Shown here: piece by piece, positions 25,501 to 33,507 of the stretch
Numbering within the stretch: the stretch's first letter is position 1
How the letters are laid out: each line of letters starts with the position of its first letter
DNA from: Micavibrio aeruginosavorus_D
GTDB lineage: Bacteria > Pseudomonadota > Alphaproteobacteria > Micavibrionales > Micavibrionaceae
Reading direction: 5' to 3'
NCBI RefSeq assembly: GCF_051245535.1
Contig: NZ_CP195303.1
Coordinates: 1,674,001 to 1,738,000, forward strand
DNA: 64,000 bases
Notes under the pieces: generated by a model
Seen by the model: only the letters and a program-made list of their open reading frames with translations
Databases searched by the model: none
Told to the model about the DNA's origin: nothing
Program-made: the position numbers and the translations under genes

Positions 25501-25736
25501 GAATCAATCTGCGACCATTCCAGCAGCACATGTTCCATCTCCACCGCGATGGCGGGATTGATTTCGTTCAGTTCCGTTTGCAGGAACGATTTAGCGAAGG
25601 CAATATCCAGCGACCCGGCCTGCAGGCGCAGCATCAACGCCACGATCGCCAGAACCAACAGGACAGCCAGAACCATCACCACTTCGACAGCGGTGAGCCC
25701 GATTTTCCGTAGAATACCCAAAGTGCGCTGGTTCAC
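22548..25736 (-). CDS. Large AsmA/DUF3971-type envelope protein (YhdP-like)
   Basis: 1062 residues from a GTG at 25736 (VNQRTLGILRK), chosen because it directly precedes the membrane anchor (VVMVLAVLLVLAIVALML) and leaves room for the divergent bcp promoter; an in-frame ATG at 25883 overlaps bcp. After the single N-terminal helix the rest is a long, beta-rich repetitive periplasmic body, with the AsmA-like C-terminal section ending in PTTTVNPLAVLAPGFLRKLFFE. Proteins of this class (YhdP, TamB, AsmA) bridge the periplasm and move phospholipids to the outer membrane. Monocistronic. Confidence 0.8.
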   Translation of the reverse strand: MNQRTLGILRKIGLTAVEVVMVLAVLLVLAIVALMLRLQAGSLDIAFAKSFLQTELNEINPAIAVEMEHVLLEWSQIDSRPRITLQNVRLMNRADNRTMLGMDSLGLSLARGRLLLGQVVPRAVFIDRPLLTLVRTADRKFTLGLDDAGSDTEMPEAQSEFLFTLLDTLSKDVDDMPADWPMKSLRMVRVTGARMMVEDYAVQQSWLIPRLDLMFRKGRDGLVATSTLWIEQDRGDANIMLDAAYDRDSKTLLARLNVQSISTPFLATKFPELAWLQGQDIPLQGTVELAMDSGLFLHTANFNLQAVAGQVNLPDLYDAPLAFQNMNVKASFNRSDRIFHIEDVSVQVGGLAVSAQADISGNPDVGFTAPITLRIPDLPQASVAPLWPKILAEKSITPWVLDHLSGGRVHDAEIKVSLKAQKSAALETDEATAGEMDVTVEALTADFGIENMDIDYRAPLMKVKAAHGSGHFDIKTDTLSFKVDKAALGDMAVSEGTVVIDTVTGEGVGTADIDLRLTGPLKTVLEYIRAEPIEAGRDFPVPLEKILGDADLKIGVDLPTAEHVKTEDVKVTVDGTLNNVVMPGLVSGLDVTGTGLAMKMAGNEVSVEGQGKISGRDMKFRWAQFLSTAGQPYDYQVVAETVIDPELRAHFGADLADWVAGSAPAKITYTEKQDRSVTIDLNIDATPATLMVKPFKYEKKPAVPATASARVNLAPGGVLRDIQNLSITTPDAKVENAILNFRQAKEGPQVSGGKFPNARLGDTRGTLEFTQGTDDILRLNVTGQSFDARPFLDNDGKAGQQPATDGPAIVALVQVPVMLTNKDQSIKNAKVDLEMDRRGEVTKLDVDAAVGKGTLAFRYKPDSTGRMVLAIDSNDAGAALKAFGYYENMVGGVLRVDGQPPEGLFRGKLQGHALISNFRVVNAPVLARLLSALSLPGIIQLLGSDGIDFTKLEGNFIWEQRYGGSLMTILDGRTAGAAMGLTFQGTLDEAKQTMDIKGTIVPVSMVNELISSIPLIGDVITGGGGAVFAATYTIRGPTSNPTTTVNPLAVLAPGFLRKLFFE

Positions 25737-25873
25737 CCAAAAGCCCCATAGAACAATGCCGCCATCATAATCCGGCCAAGCACCGGAACCAACAGGACTT
25801 TTCAAGAACACTTGACCGAAAAATCCAGAATGCCATGTTAAACGTCCGTTTGCCCCACCCGATGGAGAGAGCC

Positions 25874-26341
25874 ATGCCCGCATTGAAAGAAGGATCCAAG
25901 GCCCCGGCCTTTAAAATGACGACCCAGACCGGCGATGTGGTCAGCCTGAAGGATTATGCGGGCGCGCCCTTGGTCCTGTATTTTTATCCCAAAGACGATA
26001 CACCCGGATGCACCACACAGGCCTGCAGCTTCCGTGACAATGTGCCGAAATTCAAAAAATCAAAGGCCGCCATTCTGGGCGTGTCCCGCGACACCGTGGA
26101 CAAGCATGTGAAGTTTGCCAACAAATATGATTTGAATTTTCCACTGGCCGCGGATGAAGACGGAACCGTGACGGAAAAATACGGCGTATGGGTGGAGAAA
26201 AGCCTGTACGGCAAAAAATATATGGGCATCGAACGCACAACGTTCCTGATCGACGCGGATGGCAAGATCGCAAAAATCTGGAACAAGGTCAAAGTTGCCG
26301 GCCATGCCGAAGATGTTTTAGAGGCGGTCAACGCACTTTAA
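25874..26341 (+). CDS. bcp: Thioredoxin-dependent thiol peroxidase (Bcp/PrxQ)
   Basis: 155 residues from the ATG preceded by GGAGAGAG. The peroxidatic Cys46 and resolving Cys51 lie in TPGCTTQACSFRDN, the five-residue spacing of PrxQ. LYFYPKDD precedes it and the conserved R in ERTTFLID closes the site. It reduces hydroperoxides using thioredoxin. Divergent from the AsmA-like gene; followed by a terminator. Confidence 0.95.
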   Translation: MPALKEGSKAPAFKMTTQTGDVVSLKDYAGAPLVLYFYPKDDTPGCTTQACSFRDNVPKFKKSKAAILGVSRDTVDKHVKFANKYDLNFPLAADEDGTVTEKYGVWVEKSLYGKKYMGIERTTFLIDADGKIAKIWNKVKVAGHAEDVLEAVNAL

Positions 26342-26346
26342 AAAAT

Positions 26347-26378
26347 AAAAAAACCCGGCATCATCGCCGGGTTTTTTT
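26347..26378. terminator. Bidirectional terminator after bcp
   Basis: AAAAAACCCGGC, a six-base loop and GCCGGGTTTTTT form a 12-bp stem between converging bcp (ends 26341) and the hydrolase gene (ends 26397). Confidence 0.92.
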
Positions 26379-26396
26379 ATTCTGTTTCGCTATGCC

Positions 26397-27077
26397 TTAC
26401 GCCGCGCTGATCAACTTCGGCGGCACGACAACCTTGCGGCCCGCATCGGCACGGTTCAGGTAATCATGCATGTGGCCAACCATTTGATCGATACGATCAT
26501 TGTAGAAATGGTTTGCGCCATCAACAATGCGGTAATCCACCTCGATGCCTTTTTGCGCGCGCAGTTTCTGCACCAGCTTCTCGGCATGCGGTTCCGGAAC
26601 GATGTTGTCCTTGTTGCCCTGAATGATCAGGCCCGAGGTCGGGCACGGCGCAAGGAACGTGAAATCATACATGTTGGCCGGGGGCGATACGCTGATCCAG
26701 CCACGGATTTCCGGGCGACGCATCAGCAATTGCATGCCGATCCACGCACCGAAGGAAAAACCACCAACCCACACATACGGTGCGTTCGGGTTCAATTCCT
26801 GCATCCAGTCCAGCGCCGATGCGGCATCGGACAATTCACCTTCGCCACGGTCATAGATGCCTTGGCTGCGGCCTACGCCACGGAAGTTGAATCGCAGAGT
26901 CGAGAATCCGCGTTCCACGAATGTCTGGAACATGTGGTACGTGATTTTGTTATTCATCGTCCCGCCATGCTCCGGATGCGGATGCAGGACGAGGGCCAAC
27001 GGCGCGTTCGGCGTTTTCGCATGGACGTAACGGCCTTCCAGACGGCCGGCCGGCCCGTTGAAAATAATCTCTGGCAT
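26397..27077 (-). CDS. Alpha/beta hydrolase of the small CocE/YfhR-like type
   Basis: 226 residues from ATG 27077 (MPEIIFNGPAGRLEGRY). The canonical features are the oxyanion region LVLHPHPEHGGTMNNK, FNFRGVGRSQG, the nucleophile Ser in GGFSFGAWIG, and the catalytic His in VDGANHFY. Substrate unknown; this family is often annotated as a hydrolase of the alpha/beta superfamily near cell-envelope genes. It converges on bcp and is divergent from the cysteine desulfurase gene. Confidence 0.85.
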   Translation of the reverse strand: MPEIIFNGPAGRLEGRYVHAKTPNAPLALVLHPHPEHGGTMNNKITYHMFQTFVERGFSTLRFNFRGVGRSQGIYDRGEGELSDAASALDWMQELNPNAPYVWVGGFSFGAWIGMQLLMRRPEIRGWISVSPPANMYDFTFLAPCPTSGLIIQGNKDNIVPEPHAEKLVQKLRAQKGIEVDYRIVDGANHFYNDRIDQMVGHMHDYLNRADAGRKVVVPPKLISAA

Positions 27078-27240
27078 AAATTCCCCTGACTCTTCGGTCT
27101 TCTTTGTTTTCGGTTCAAAACCGCTCGGAGGCCCCATACCCCCGGAAATCAACGGCACTGCCCCGATTTTCGTTTATCTCTGGTATGGCCCCGGGTATAG
27201 CAAGCCCAGCGCCAAAAGTCCAAAAATTTCCTGTAATTCA

Positions 27241-27269
27241 TTGAATTTTATTGTTGATTCCCTTATTCT
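27241..27269 (+). promoter_or_regulatory. Promoter of the cysteine desulfurase gene
   Basis: TTGAAT (27241-27246), a 17-base spacer and TATTCT (27264-27269) lie so close to the ATG at 27280 that the 5' leader would be only about four bases. No SD is present. Confidence 0.5.
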
Positions 27270-27279
27270 CCGGCCCGTT

Positions 27280-28416
27280 ATGACCGACATTTTGAACAAC
27301 GGACCCGTTTATCTGGATTACAACGCCACGGCGCCTGCGCGCCCGGCGGTGATTGCGGCCATCACGGCGGCCCTGACCCAGACGGGCAATGCGTCATCCA
27401 TCCACGGTTTTGGCCGCAAAGCGCGCAAGATGATTGAAGATGCGCGCACGCAAATCGCGGGCCTGTGTGCGTGTGATCGCAATTACGTCACGTTCACCAG
27501 CGGTGGCACGGAATCGAACAACATCGCGATCAAAAGTTTTTCCGGCGCCCGCATTCTGGTCAGCGCCATTGAACATCCCTCGGTACTGGAGGCAGCCCCC
27601 AGCGCAGAGCGTATTCCTGTCACACCATCAGGCCTTGTCGATCTTGGCGCGCTGGAACAGATGCTGACAAACGGCGCGCCCGTTGCGTTGATCGCCGTCA
27701 TGCTGGTCAACAATGAAACGGGCGTCATTCAGCCCGTTGCCGATATCGTCCGGCTGGTCCGTCGCGTATCACCGCAAACGCGCGTGCATTGTGACGCCGT
27801 GCAGGCCGCCGGAAAAATCGCAATTGATTTCTCCGCCCTGCAGGTCGACAGTCTTGCTTTATCCGCGCACAAAATCGGCGGCACGCACGGCGTTGGCGCA
27901 TTGATCATCGTGCCCGGCGCGGATATCAAAGCCCTGATCCATGGCGGCGGGCAGGAAAAACGCATGCGCGCAGGCACGGAAAACGTCGCTGGAATCGCTG
28001 CTTTTGGTATCGCCGCCGCGGAAGCAGTGAATGATCTGAACACCATTCAAACCCTGTCCGATTTGCGCGATCAGATTGAACGTGAACTCTCTGCAATCGA
28101 ACCGCGTCTGAAAATTTTCGGGAATGATGCGCCGCGCGTGGGCACCACCACGCAAATCGGCCTGCCCGGTATTCCGGCGGAAACACAATTGATGGCACTG
28201 GATCTGGCGGGCATTGCGGTGTCATCCGGGTCAGCCTGTTCCAGCGGCACGGTCAAGACCAGCCACGTGCTGAAAGCCATGGGGGCCAGTGACAATGACG
28301 CCATGGGGGCCTTGCGTATTTCGATGGGATGGGCCACAACACCCGCCGATATCGACCGCTTCATCACCGCATGGACCACCATGCACGCCCGGTTAAAAGA
28401 CAAGATTAAAAGCTAG
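27280..28416 (+). CDS. Cysteine desulfurase (NifS/IscS family)
   Basis: 378 residues from the ATG at 27280; the long upstream frame has no promoter or SD. The N-terminus VYLDYNATAP is typical, TFTSGGTESNN and the PLP-Lys in LSAHKIGGTHG follow, and the active-site Cys lies in SGSACSSGTVKTSHVLKAMG. It converts Cys to Ala with persulfide formation for Fe-S clusters or tRNA thiolation. It sits before a ferredoxin and two genes before mnmA, so it could supply sulfur to either. No iscR, iscU or sufBCD is present here. Confidence 0.93.
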   Translation: MTDILNNGPVYLDYNATAPARPAVIAAITAALTQTGNASSIHGFGRKARKMIEDARTQIAGLCACDRNYVTFTSGGTESNNIAIKSFSGARILVSAIEHPSVLEAAPSAERIPVTPSGLVDLGALEQMLTNGAPVALIAVMLVNNETGVIQPVADIVRLVRRVSPQTRVHCDAVQAAGKIAIDFSALQVDSLALSAHKIGGTHGVGALIIVPGADIKALIHGGGQEKRMRAGTENVAGIAAFGIAAAEAVNDLNTIQTLSDLRDQIERELSAIEPRLKIFGNDAPRVGTTTQIGLPGIPAETQLMALDLAGIAVSSGSACSSGTVKTSHVLKAMGASDNDAMGALRISMGWATTPADIDRFITAWTTMHARLKDKIKS

Positions 28417-28429
28417 AGGACCAACACCC

Positions 28430-28768
28430 ATGCCGACCATGACCTTCATCATGAAAGATGGAACCCCCAAAGTGGTGGACGCGCCCAACGGCCTGTCCGT
28501 GATGGAGATCGCGCAGAAACACGATATCGAACAGATCGAAGGCGCCTGCGGCGGCAGCCTCGCCTGCGCCACCTGCCACGTCTATGTCCACCCGGATTGG
28601 TGGGACAAGGTTCTGCCCGATGCTGGGGATGTCAGCATGGAGGAGGAAGACATGCTCGACCTCGCCTTCGACCTGCAAAAAACCTCCCGCCTGTCCTGCC
28701 AGATCATGATGCGGGATGAGCTGGACGGGCTGGTCGTGGCCCTGCCGGGGTCAAAGCCGGGCTGGTAA
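28430..28768 (+). CDS. Adrenodoxin-type 2Fe-2S ferredoxin
   Basis: 112 residues with Cys40, Cys46, Cys49 and Cys90 in the C-x5-C-x2-C...C pattern of vertebrate/ISC-type ferredoxins (GACGGSLACATCHVYV and LSCQIMM). It passes single electrons in Fe-S assembly or to monooxygenases. It begins 13 bases after the cysteine desulfurase with an AGAGGA SD, so they form one operon, which supports a role in Fe-S cluster assembly. Confidence 0.93.
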   Translation: MPTMTFIMKDGTPKVVDAPNGLSVMEIAQKHDIEQIEGACGGSLACATCHVYVHPDWWDKVLPDAGDVSMEEEDMLDLAFDLQKTSRLSCQIMMRDELDGLVVALPGSKPGW

Positions 28769-28817
28769 CCCGCCCTTTGGGCGAAATTCGCCATTTTTTA
28801 ATCGTTATAGGGGAAGA

Positions 28818-30476
28818 ATGGGCCTGATAAAGCGGGCCCATATCCTTATGTTAAATTTGCCTCCAGACCTCGATCCGGCGTATGTTGAGCCGATGAAAAC
28901 CGGGGCCGACCAGAACCAGACTCCCCCGATCATCGCCATCATTGGCGGTGGGCAATGCGGCACGATCGCGCTGCACGACATCCTGTTCCATTTTGAAAAA
29001 CTGAAGGCCGAAAACGCCGCGACCCCGGCCCCCAAAATCGTCTGGGTCGATGCGCAAGGGGCCTTTGGCCAGTGCGGTGCATTTTCAACCGCGCAACCCG
29101 ATTGCCTGCTGACCAGCGGCCCGGCCTATGCGCTGAAGCCCAGCCTGTGCGCGCCCGATTTATTCACGCGGTATTATATCGACAATCATAATGCCACCGA
29201 TTTGAATACATGCGTGCCGCGCCGCATCTACGGTGAATTTATGGCCGACCTGACGCACGATGTCATGCACCGCGTCATGGCCGCCGGGATGGATATTCAA
29301 ACCATCACCGCGCGCGTTGAATCCATCACACGCGACGATCATGGTATCCTGATCCTGCAAACGGATGCGGGCGAAACCATGAATGTGCATCAAGCCATCA
29401 CCAGCCCCGGCCCGTCGCGCAACACCGCGATGGATCATCTGAATGGTAAAACCGGGTTCATCGCCAACCCGTCCGACATTGCATCGGTCCGCGCGTCGAA
29501 CCTCGATTTCAATGATCCGAAATCCACCATCGTGTGTTTTGGCCCCGGCAATTCGTTTTTTGACGGCATCAATCTGCTGGAAAAGGAACTGGGCTATCGC
29601 GGGAAATATATTCTGGTCAACGCATCGGGCCGCACACCATGGGCGGTTGGCCCGGATCTGGAGGACTATGACGGCCTGCCTTATCACTTCAACCATTTCG
29701 CGCCGGAATCCATGCCGAACCGCGTCAGCTTTGCCAAGCTGAAAGCCGCCCTCGACCGCGATCTGGAAGATTTGAAAGACCCGGAAAAAAACCCCCGCGG
29801 GTTCGGGCCGGAATATCCGATTTATTATATCGCCGCCTATGGCATGCAATATTTCAAAAGCTGGGCCGACCACCACAAGCCCGACACCCTGACCAAGGGA
29901 CAGGCGGAAATCGCGTTCCAGCAATTGCAGGATGATGCGATGATGCAGTTGAAATGCATCTCCGCCCCCGATGATATCGCGCTGTACCAGGATTTGCGCG
30001 CCCAGGGGCGTTTGTTTGAATCCCATGGCCGTATTCTGATCGACCAGATCAAACAGGATGAACGCGGATTTTCCGTGCCCATCCGGTCCCATCTGGATCA
30101 GGCATTGTACAATGTGCGCGTCAGCGGCTTTATGAACTGTAAACCCTATCATTCCAACTGGGACACCCCGGTGAAGGATCCGCCGGGCCACCTGTTGCGC
30201 CAGATGGAACGCGAAGAATTGATCCGCCGCCCCCCCAGTGGATATGGTGGCGGTGCCGGCCATGGCGAGCGCTATGACACATCCCACGCCCGCGATAACG
30301 GGATCAGCGTGGTGGGCAGCAGCATGAGCCCCATCTGGGGTGTTCACCTGAGCGCCGCACAAATCAACATCGCCGCCCGCAACGCCCTGAACGGAGCCAT
30401 CCGCGCCGTACAGGACGGCCCGTCCTCTGACCCATCGTCTAATTTTGGGGCCGGGTTTGGAAGCATGGCCTATTAA
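28818..30476 (+). CDS. FAD/NAD(P)-binding protein of the FAD-NAD(P)-binding (HpnW-like) type
   Basis: 552 residues from the ATG preceded by AGGGGAAGA. The Rossmann dinucleotide motif IAIIGGGQCG lies near residue 35, with a downstream VWVDAQGAFGQCGAFS segment and a later ICFGPGNSFFDG-like second Rossmann turn (IVCFGPGNSF). Resembles large FAD-dependent proteins with an FAD/NAD(P)-binding N-terminal domain (YdhS/SidA-like). Substrate unknown. The ferredoxin 50 bases upstream could be its electron partner, which is inference. The last 50 residues are Ser/Gly-rich. Confidence 0.65.
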   Translation: MGLIKRAHILMLNLPPDLDPAYVEPMKTGADQNQTPPIIAIIGGGQCGTIALHDILFHFEKLKAENAATPAPKIVWVDAQGAFGQCGAFSTAQPDCLLTSGPAYALKPSLCAPDLFTRYYIDNHNATDLNTCVPRRIYGEFMADLTHDVMHRVMAAGMDIQTITARVESITRDDHGILILQTDAGETMNVHQAITSPGPSRNTAMDHLNGKTGFIANPSDIASVRASNLDFNDPKSTIVCFGPGNSFFDGINLLEKELGYRGKYILVNASGRTPWAVGPDLEDYDGLPYHFNHFAPESMPNRVSFAKLKAALDRDLEDLKDPEKNPRGFGPEYPIYYIAAYGMQYFKSWADHHKPDTLTKGQAEIAFQQLQDDAMMQLKCISAPDDIALYQDLRAQGRLFESHGRILIDQIKQDERGFSVPIRSHLDQALYNVRVSGFMNCKPYHSNWDTPVKDPPGHLLRQMEREELIRRPPSGYGGGAGHGERYDTSHARDNGISVVGSSMSPIWGVHLSAAQINIAARNALNGAIRAVQDGPSSDPSSNFGAGFGSMAY

Positions 30477-30512
30477 GGGCTTAGGCCCCATTCTCACATT
30501 ATGGCAAAAACC

Positions 30513-30540
30513 TTGCATTTCTGCGGAAAAACCCTATATT
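30513..30540 (+). promoter_or_regulatory. Promoter of mnmA, placed for a leaderless transcript
   Basis: TTGCAT (30513-30518), a 16-base spacer and TATATT (30535-30540) lie before the ATG at 30548. A start point 7-8 bases after the -10 falls on the start codon itself; there is no SD. Confidence 0.55.
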
Positions 30541-30547
30541 CCGCCCC

Positions 30548-31753
30548 ATGAATGAAATGAAGCTGAACTCTTTGGGCATCAATAAGGAACCGAAAGACAC
30601 CCGCGTGGTTGTGGCCATGTCGGGCGGCGTTGATTCATCCGTTGTGGCCGCCCTGCTGGCCGAAGAAGGTTATGATGTCGTCGGCGTAACGCTGCAACTC
30701 TATGACCATGGCGCGGCGCTGAAGAAAAAAGGCGCGTGCTGTGCGGGCCAAGATATTTACGATGCCCGCCGCGTGGCCGAGATGAAGGGCTTCCCCCATT
30801 ACGTTCTGGATTACGAAAGCAATTTCCGCGAACAGGTGATTGACGATTTCGCTGATTCCTATTTGCGCGGGGAAACGCCGATCCCGTGCGTGCGCTGTAA
30901 TCAAAGTGTGAAATTCAAAGACCTGCTGGCTGTTGCGCGCGATCTGGGGGCAGATTGTATGGCCACGGGCCATTATATCCAACGCACCATAAACCCGGAC
31001 ACGGGCCGCGCCGCCTTGATCCGTGCGCATGATCACGGCAAGGATCAAAGCTATTTCCTGTTTGCAACAACGCAGGAACAACTGGACTTCCTGCGTTTCC
31101 CGCTTGGCGGATGGACCAAAGATGTGACGCGCGCGCACGCCCAGCGTCTGGGCCTGATTACCGCCGATAAACCGGATTCTCAGGATATTTGTTTCGTCCC
31201 CAATGGCGATTATGCCGGCATCGTCAAAAAAATGCGCCCGCAAGCCCAGCGCCCCGGCGACATCGTGCATATTGATGGCCGCGTGGTAGGCCAGCATGAC
31301 GGCATTGTCGGCTACACGATTGGCCAGCGCAAAGGTCTTGGCATTGGCGGTGGGGTCAGTGAAAACAATGATCCGCTCTATGTCGTGCGCATTGACCCGG
31401 CCAGCAACCGGATCATCGTCGGGCCGAAAGATGCCTTAGCCCGCGATATTTTGCATTTAAAAGATGGCAACTGGTTGATCGACACGCCGCCCGCCCCATC
31501 GACCTCACCAACCTGCGCGCTGGATGGCGAAGGGGTGGACCATATTGCGGTGATGGTGAAATTCCGCTCCGTCATGACCCCGATTCCAGCGACGTTGCAT
31601 TTGTCGCATGACGGCACCGCGTCGATCCAGTTGCATGATGCCCAATACGGCATTTCACCGGGGCAGGCCGCCGTATGCTATATCAACGACCGCATGATTG
31701 GCGGCGGCTGGATCGAATCCACCGCGCACAGCACGATTCCGCTGGCGGCCTAA
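30548..31753 (+). CDS. mnmA: tRNA-specific 2-thiouridylase MnmA
   Basis: 401 residues. The PP-loop is SGGVDSS (25-31), the first catalytic Cys lies in PCVRCNQSVKF and the second in SQDICFVP, with GHY and the GQRKGLGIGGG strip in family order. It adds sulfur to U34 of tRNA-Lys, -Glu and -Gln. Persulfide comes from a cysteine desulfurase; one is encoded two genes upstream. The product begins with a short extension before TRVVVAMSGG. It overlaps the convergent DJ-1 gene by four bases. Confidence 0.95.
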   Translation: MNEMKLNSLGINKEPKDTRVVVAMSGGVDSSVVAALLAEEGYDVVGVTLQLYDHGAALKKKGACCAGQDIYDARRVAEMKGFPHYVLDYESNFREQVIDDFADSYLRGETPIPCVRCNQSVKFKDLLAVARDLGADCMATGHYIQRTINPDTGRAALIRAHDHGKDQSYFLFATTQEQLDFLRFPLGGWTKDVTRAHAQRLGLITADKPDSQDICFVPNGDYAGIVKKMRPQAQRPGDIVHIDGRVVGQHDGIVGYTIGQRKGLGIGGGVSENNDPLYVVRIDPASNRIIVGPKDALARDILHLKDGNWLIDTPPAPSTSPTCALDGEGVDHIAVMVKFRSVMTPIPATLHLSHDGTASIQLHDAQYGISPGQAAVCYINDRMIGGGWIESTAHSTIPLAA

Positions 31754-32466
31754 GCCACCTTCTGCTTCGCCCGTTCCTGCAACGCATTCAGCATTTCCAG
31801 CGCGACTTCGCGGGAAGATGCGGGGTTTTGCCCCGTCACCAAACGGCCATCACGCACGGCAAAGGAATGGAAGTCATCGCCGCTTTCAAACCGCGCCCCC
31901 AATTGCCGAAGCCGTGATTCCAGCAAAAGCGGCATCTCCACATCCAGCTCAACGGCACGCTCTTCACTGTTGGTAAAACCATTCACCACGCGCCCTTGAA
32001 CCAGTGGAACGCCACGTTCATCGACCGCTCCAATCAGCGCATTGACGCCGTGGCAGACCGCACCAATAACGCCGCCACGCGCCCAGATGGTGGACAGGAT
32101 CGACCCCAGAACATCATTGCCCGGCATATCCCATGCCGCACCGTGCCCGCCGGGAATAAATGCGCCGACATAGGCATCGACATCCACACGGTCAATCGAC
32201 TTTGTGGTGGCCAGCTTGCGCATCGCGCCATGGTCATTCAGGAAACGATCCACCGCGGGGTCATTGCCACCCGCTTCTTTTAAACTGGCGGGATCGACCG
32301 GGGCCGAGCCGCCACGAATGGACACCAGATCCACATCATACCCAGCGCGAAGCAAGGCATAGTATGGCACCGCCATCTCTTCGAAAAAAAATCCGGTCAT
32401 ACGCCCGGTGTCACCCAGCTTGGTATGCGAGGTGAGAATAAAAAGCACTTTGTCTTTATTTGCCAT
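31750..32466 (-). CDS. DJ-1/PfpI-superfamily protein (Hsp31/glyoxalase III-like)
   Basis: 238 residues from ATG 32466. The nucleophile Cys138-His139 lies in the elbow VIGAVCHGV, with an upstream Glu and GGHGAAWDMP (107-116) typical of the Hsp31-like type 1 glutamine amidotransferase-domain proteins. The likely activity is glyoxalase III/protein deglycase or chaperone, but family members vary. It converges on mnmA by overlap. The upstream in-frame extension to 32538 lacks support. Confidence 0.85.
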   Translation of the reverse strand: MANKDKVLFILTSHTKLGDTGRMTGFFFEEMAVPYYALLRAGYDVDLVSIRGGSAPVDPASLKEAGGNDPAVDRFLNDHGAMRKLATTKSIDRVDVDAYVGAFIPGGHGAAWDMPGNDVLGSILSTIWARGGVIGAVCHGVNALIGAVDERGVPLVQGRVVNGFTNSEERAVELDVEMPLLLESRLRQLGARFESGDDFHSFAVRDGRLVTGQNPASSREVALEMLNALQERAKQKVA

Positions 32467-32669
32467 TTTGGCCTCCACAACGCTGCACACGTTGATCCGC
32501 CCTACCAAATGAGGTAGCCCCACCCAGGGGGGCGGCAATGCCTCATCCCTAACCCCCTCAAGCCCCCTGCGTTTTTGCCACCCCCCGGGTCAAGGCCACG
32601 GTTTTCCGCCAAAAACCCAAGCCCCCACCCAAGGGGAGATCAGGGGAGGATAAAAATACGGCGCAATGC

Positions 32670-32698
32670 TTGACATTTCCCCCGCCCCACGTCATAAA
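32670..32698 (+). promoter_or_regulatory. Promoter of the tRNA-Met gene
   Basis: A consensus TTGACA (32670-32675), a 17-base spacer and CATAAA (32693-32698) lie ten bases before the tRNA 5' end at 32709. Confidence 0.8.
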
Positions 32699-32708
32699 AC
32701 CCCCCGTT

Positions 32709-32784
32709 GGCGGCGTAGCTCAGCCGGTAGAGCAGAGGAATCATAATCCTTGTGTCGGGGGTTCAAGTCCCTCCGCCGCCACCA
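32709..32784 (+). tRNA. tRNA-Met (CAU anticodon, elongator type)
   Basis: 76 bases including an encoded CCA. The acceptor arm GGCGGCG pairs with CGCCGCC, the D-arm has AGCTCAGCCGGTAGAGC, the anticodon stem is AGGAA/TTCCT-like around the loop with CAT, and the T-arm GGGGGTTCAAGTCCCTC is intact. The lack of an unpaired 5' end argues against initiator tRNA-fMet. A CAU tRNA could also be the lysidine-modified Ile tRNA, but the body resembles alphaproteobacterial elongator Met. Confidence 0.93.
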
Positions 32785-32952
32785 TTTCACGGTTAAGCCG
32801 TTGAAATGACAGAAAACCCTTTCAGATCAAAGCGCTAATTTTGCCCCTGTAACACAAACATGTTACACAAAGGGATGAAAGACGTGCCCGAGACGCCCCC
32901 TTCGCCCGTTCCCATTTCAAAGCCCACCTTTTAAGGCACAACTGCGCTGCAA

Positions 32953-33327
32953 TCACGCGGAACGGAGGCCGTAGAGGATGAGCGCGAGCCAACCGGCCAT
33001 CAGGCTGATGCCGCCCACGGGCGTGCCAAGCGTCAGACCCGCCATGGGCCAGTGCAAAGACGCGTAGAGTGATCCGCAAAAAATTACGATTCCCAACAAG
33101 AACAGACACGCCGCCACCATCAGAATGCGCGATGGTATCGTGCGGGTCAAACCGTACAGGGACAGAACCAGAAGAACGATGCTGTAGTTTTGGTGATAGC
33201 GCAGGGCAACGTCAAAACGCTCCACCATCGATGCAGACCAGCTTTCCGTGAGCAGGTGGTCACCAGCGGCCCCCAAAACCACGGATAAAAACCCAATCAA
33301 CCCTGTCGCACATAATATATATTTCAT
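32953..33327 (-). CDS. DUF423 membrane protein
   Basis: 124 residues from ATG 33327 with four hydrophobic helices (YILCATGLIGFLSVVLGAAG start; SIVLLVLSLYGL; MVAACLFLLGIVIFCGSLY; SLMAGWLALILYGL). The GAAGDHL motif near residue 18, then RYHQNYSIVLL, are the DUF423 signatures. Inner-membrane; function unknown although widespread. An alternative upstream ATG (33354) adds nine residues. Confidence 0.85.
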   Translation of the reverse strand: MKYILCATGLIGFLSVVLGAAGDHLLTESWSASMVERFDVALRYHQNYSIVLLVLSLYGLTRTIPSRILMVAACLFLLGIVIFCGSLYASLHWPMAGLTLGTPVGGISLMAGWLALILYGLRSA

Positions 33328-33507
33328 GACACTTCCGCCCTTGCCGTAACGCACATGCTTGGCCCTGCCCTTTCTTTATAACCCCTGCGCCGGGTTGAAA
33401 AAAGGGCCTTGCTGCACAGGTTTGGCGAACCTCTGGCCATGGGGCCTTTACGCCCTACCCTCTCTGTATGAGATTCATGCGTATGTCTGTTGTAAAGGAG
33501 AGTTACC

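Noticed and set aside
25737..25883. N-terminal extension of the AsmA-like protein to an ATG at 25883
   Set aside because: It would overlap the bcp start on the other strand and place 50 unlikely residues before the membrane anchor; the GTG at 25736 fits better, though it is not proven.
27078..27279. tRNA-like element from a GGTTCAAAAC string near 27110
   Set aside because: No acceptor or anticodon stems can be drawn around it.
32822..33109. 95-residue minus-strand frame beside the tRNA
   Set aside because: It overlaps the DUF423 gene in another frame and has no supporting SD or family.
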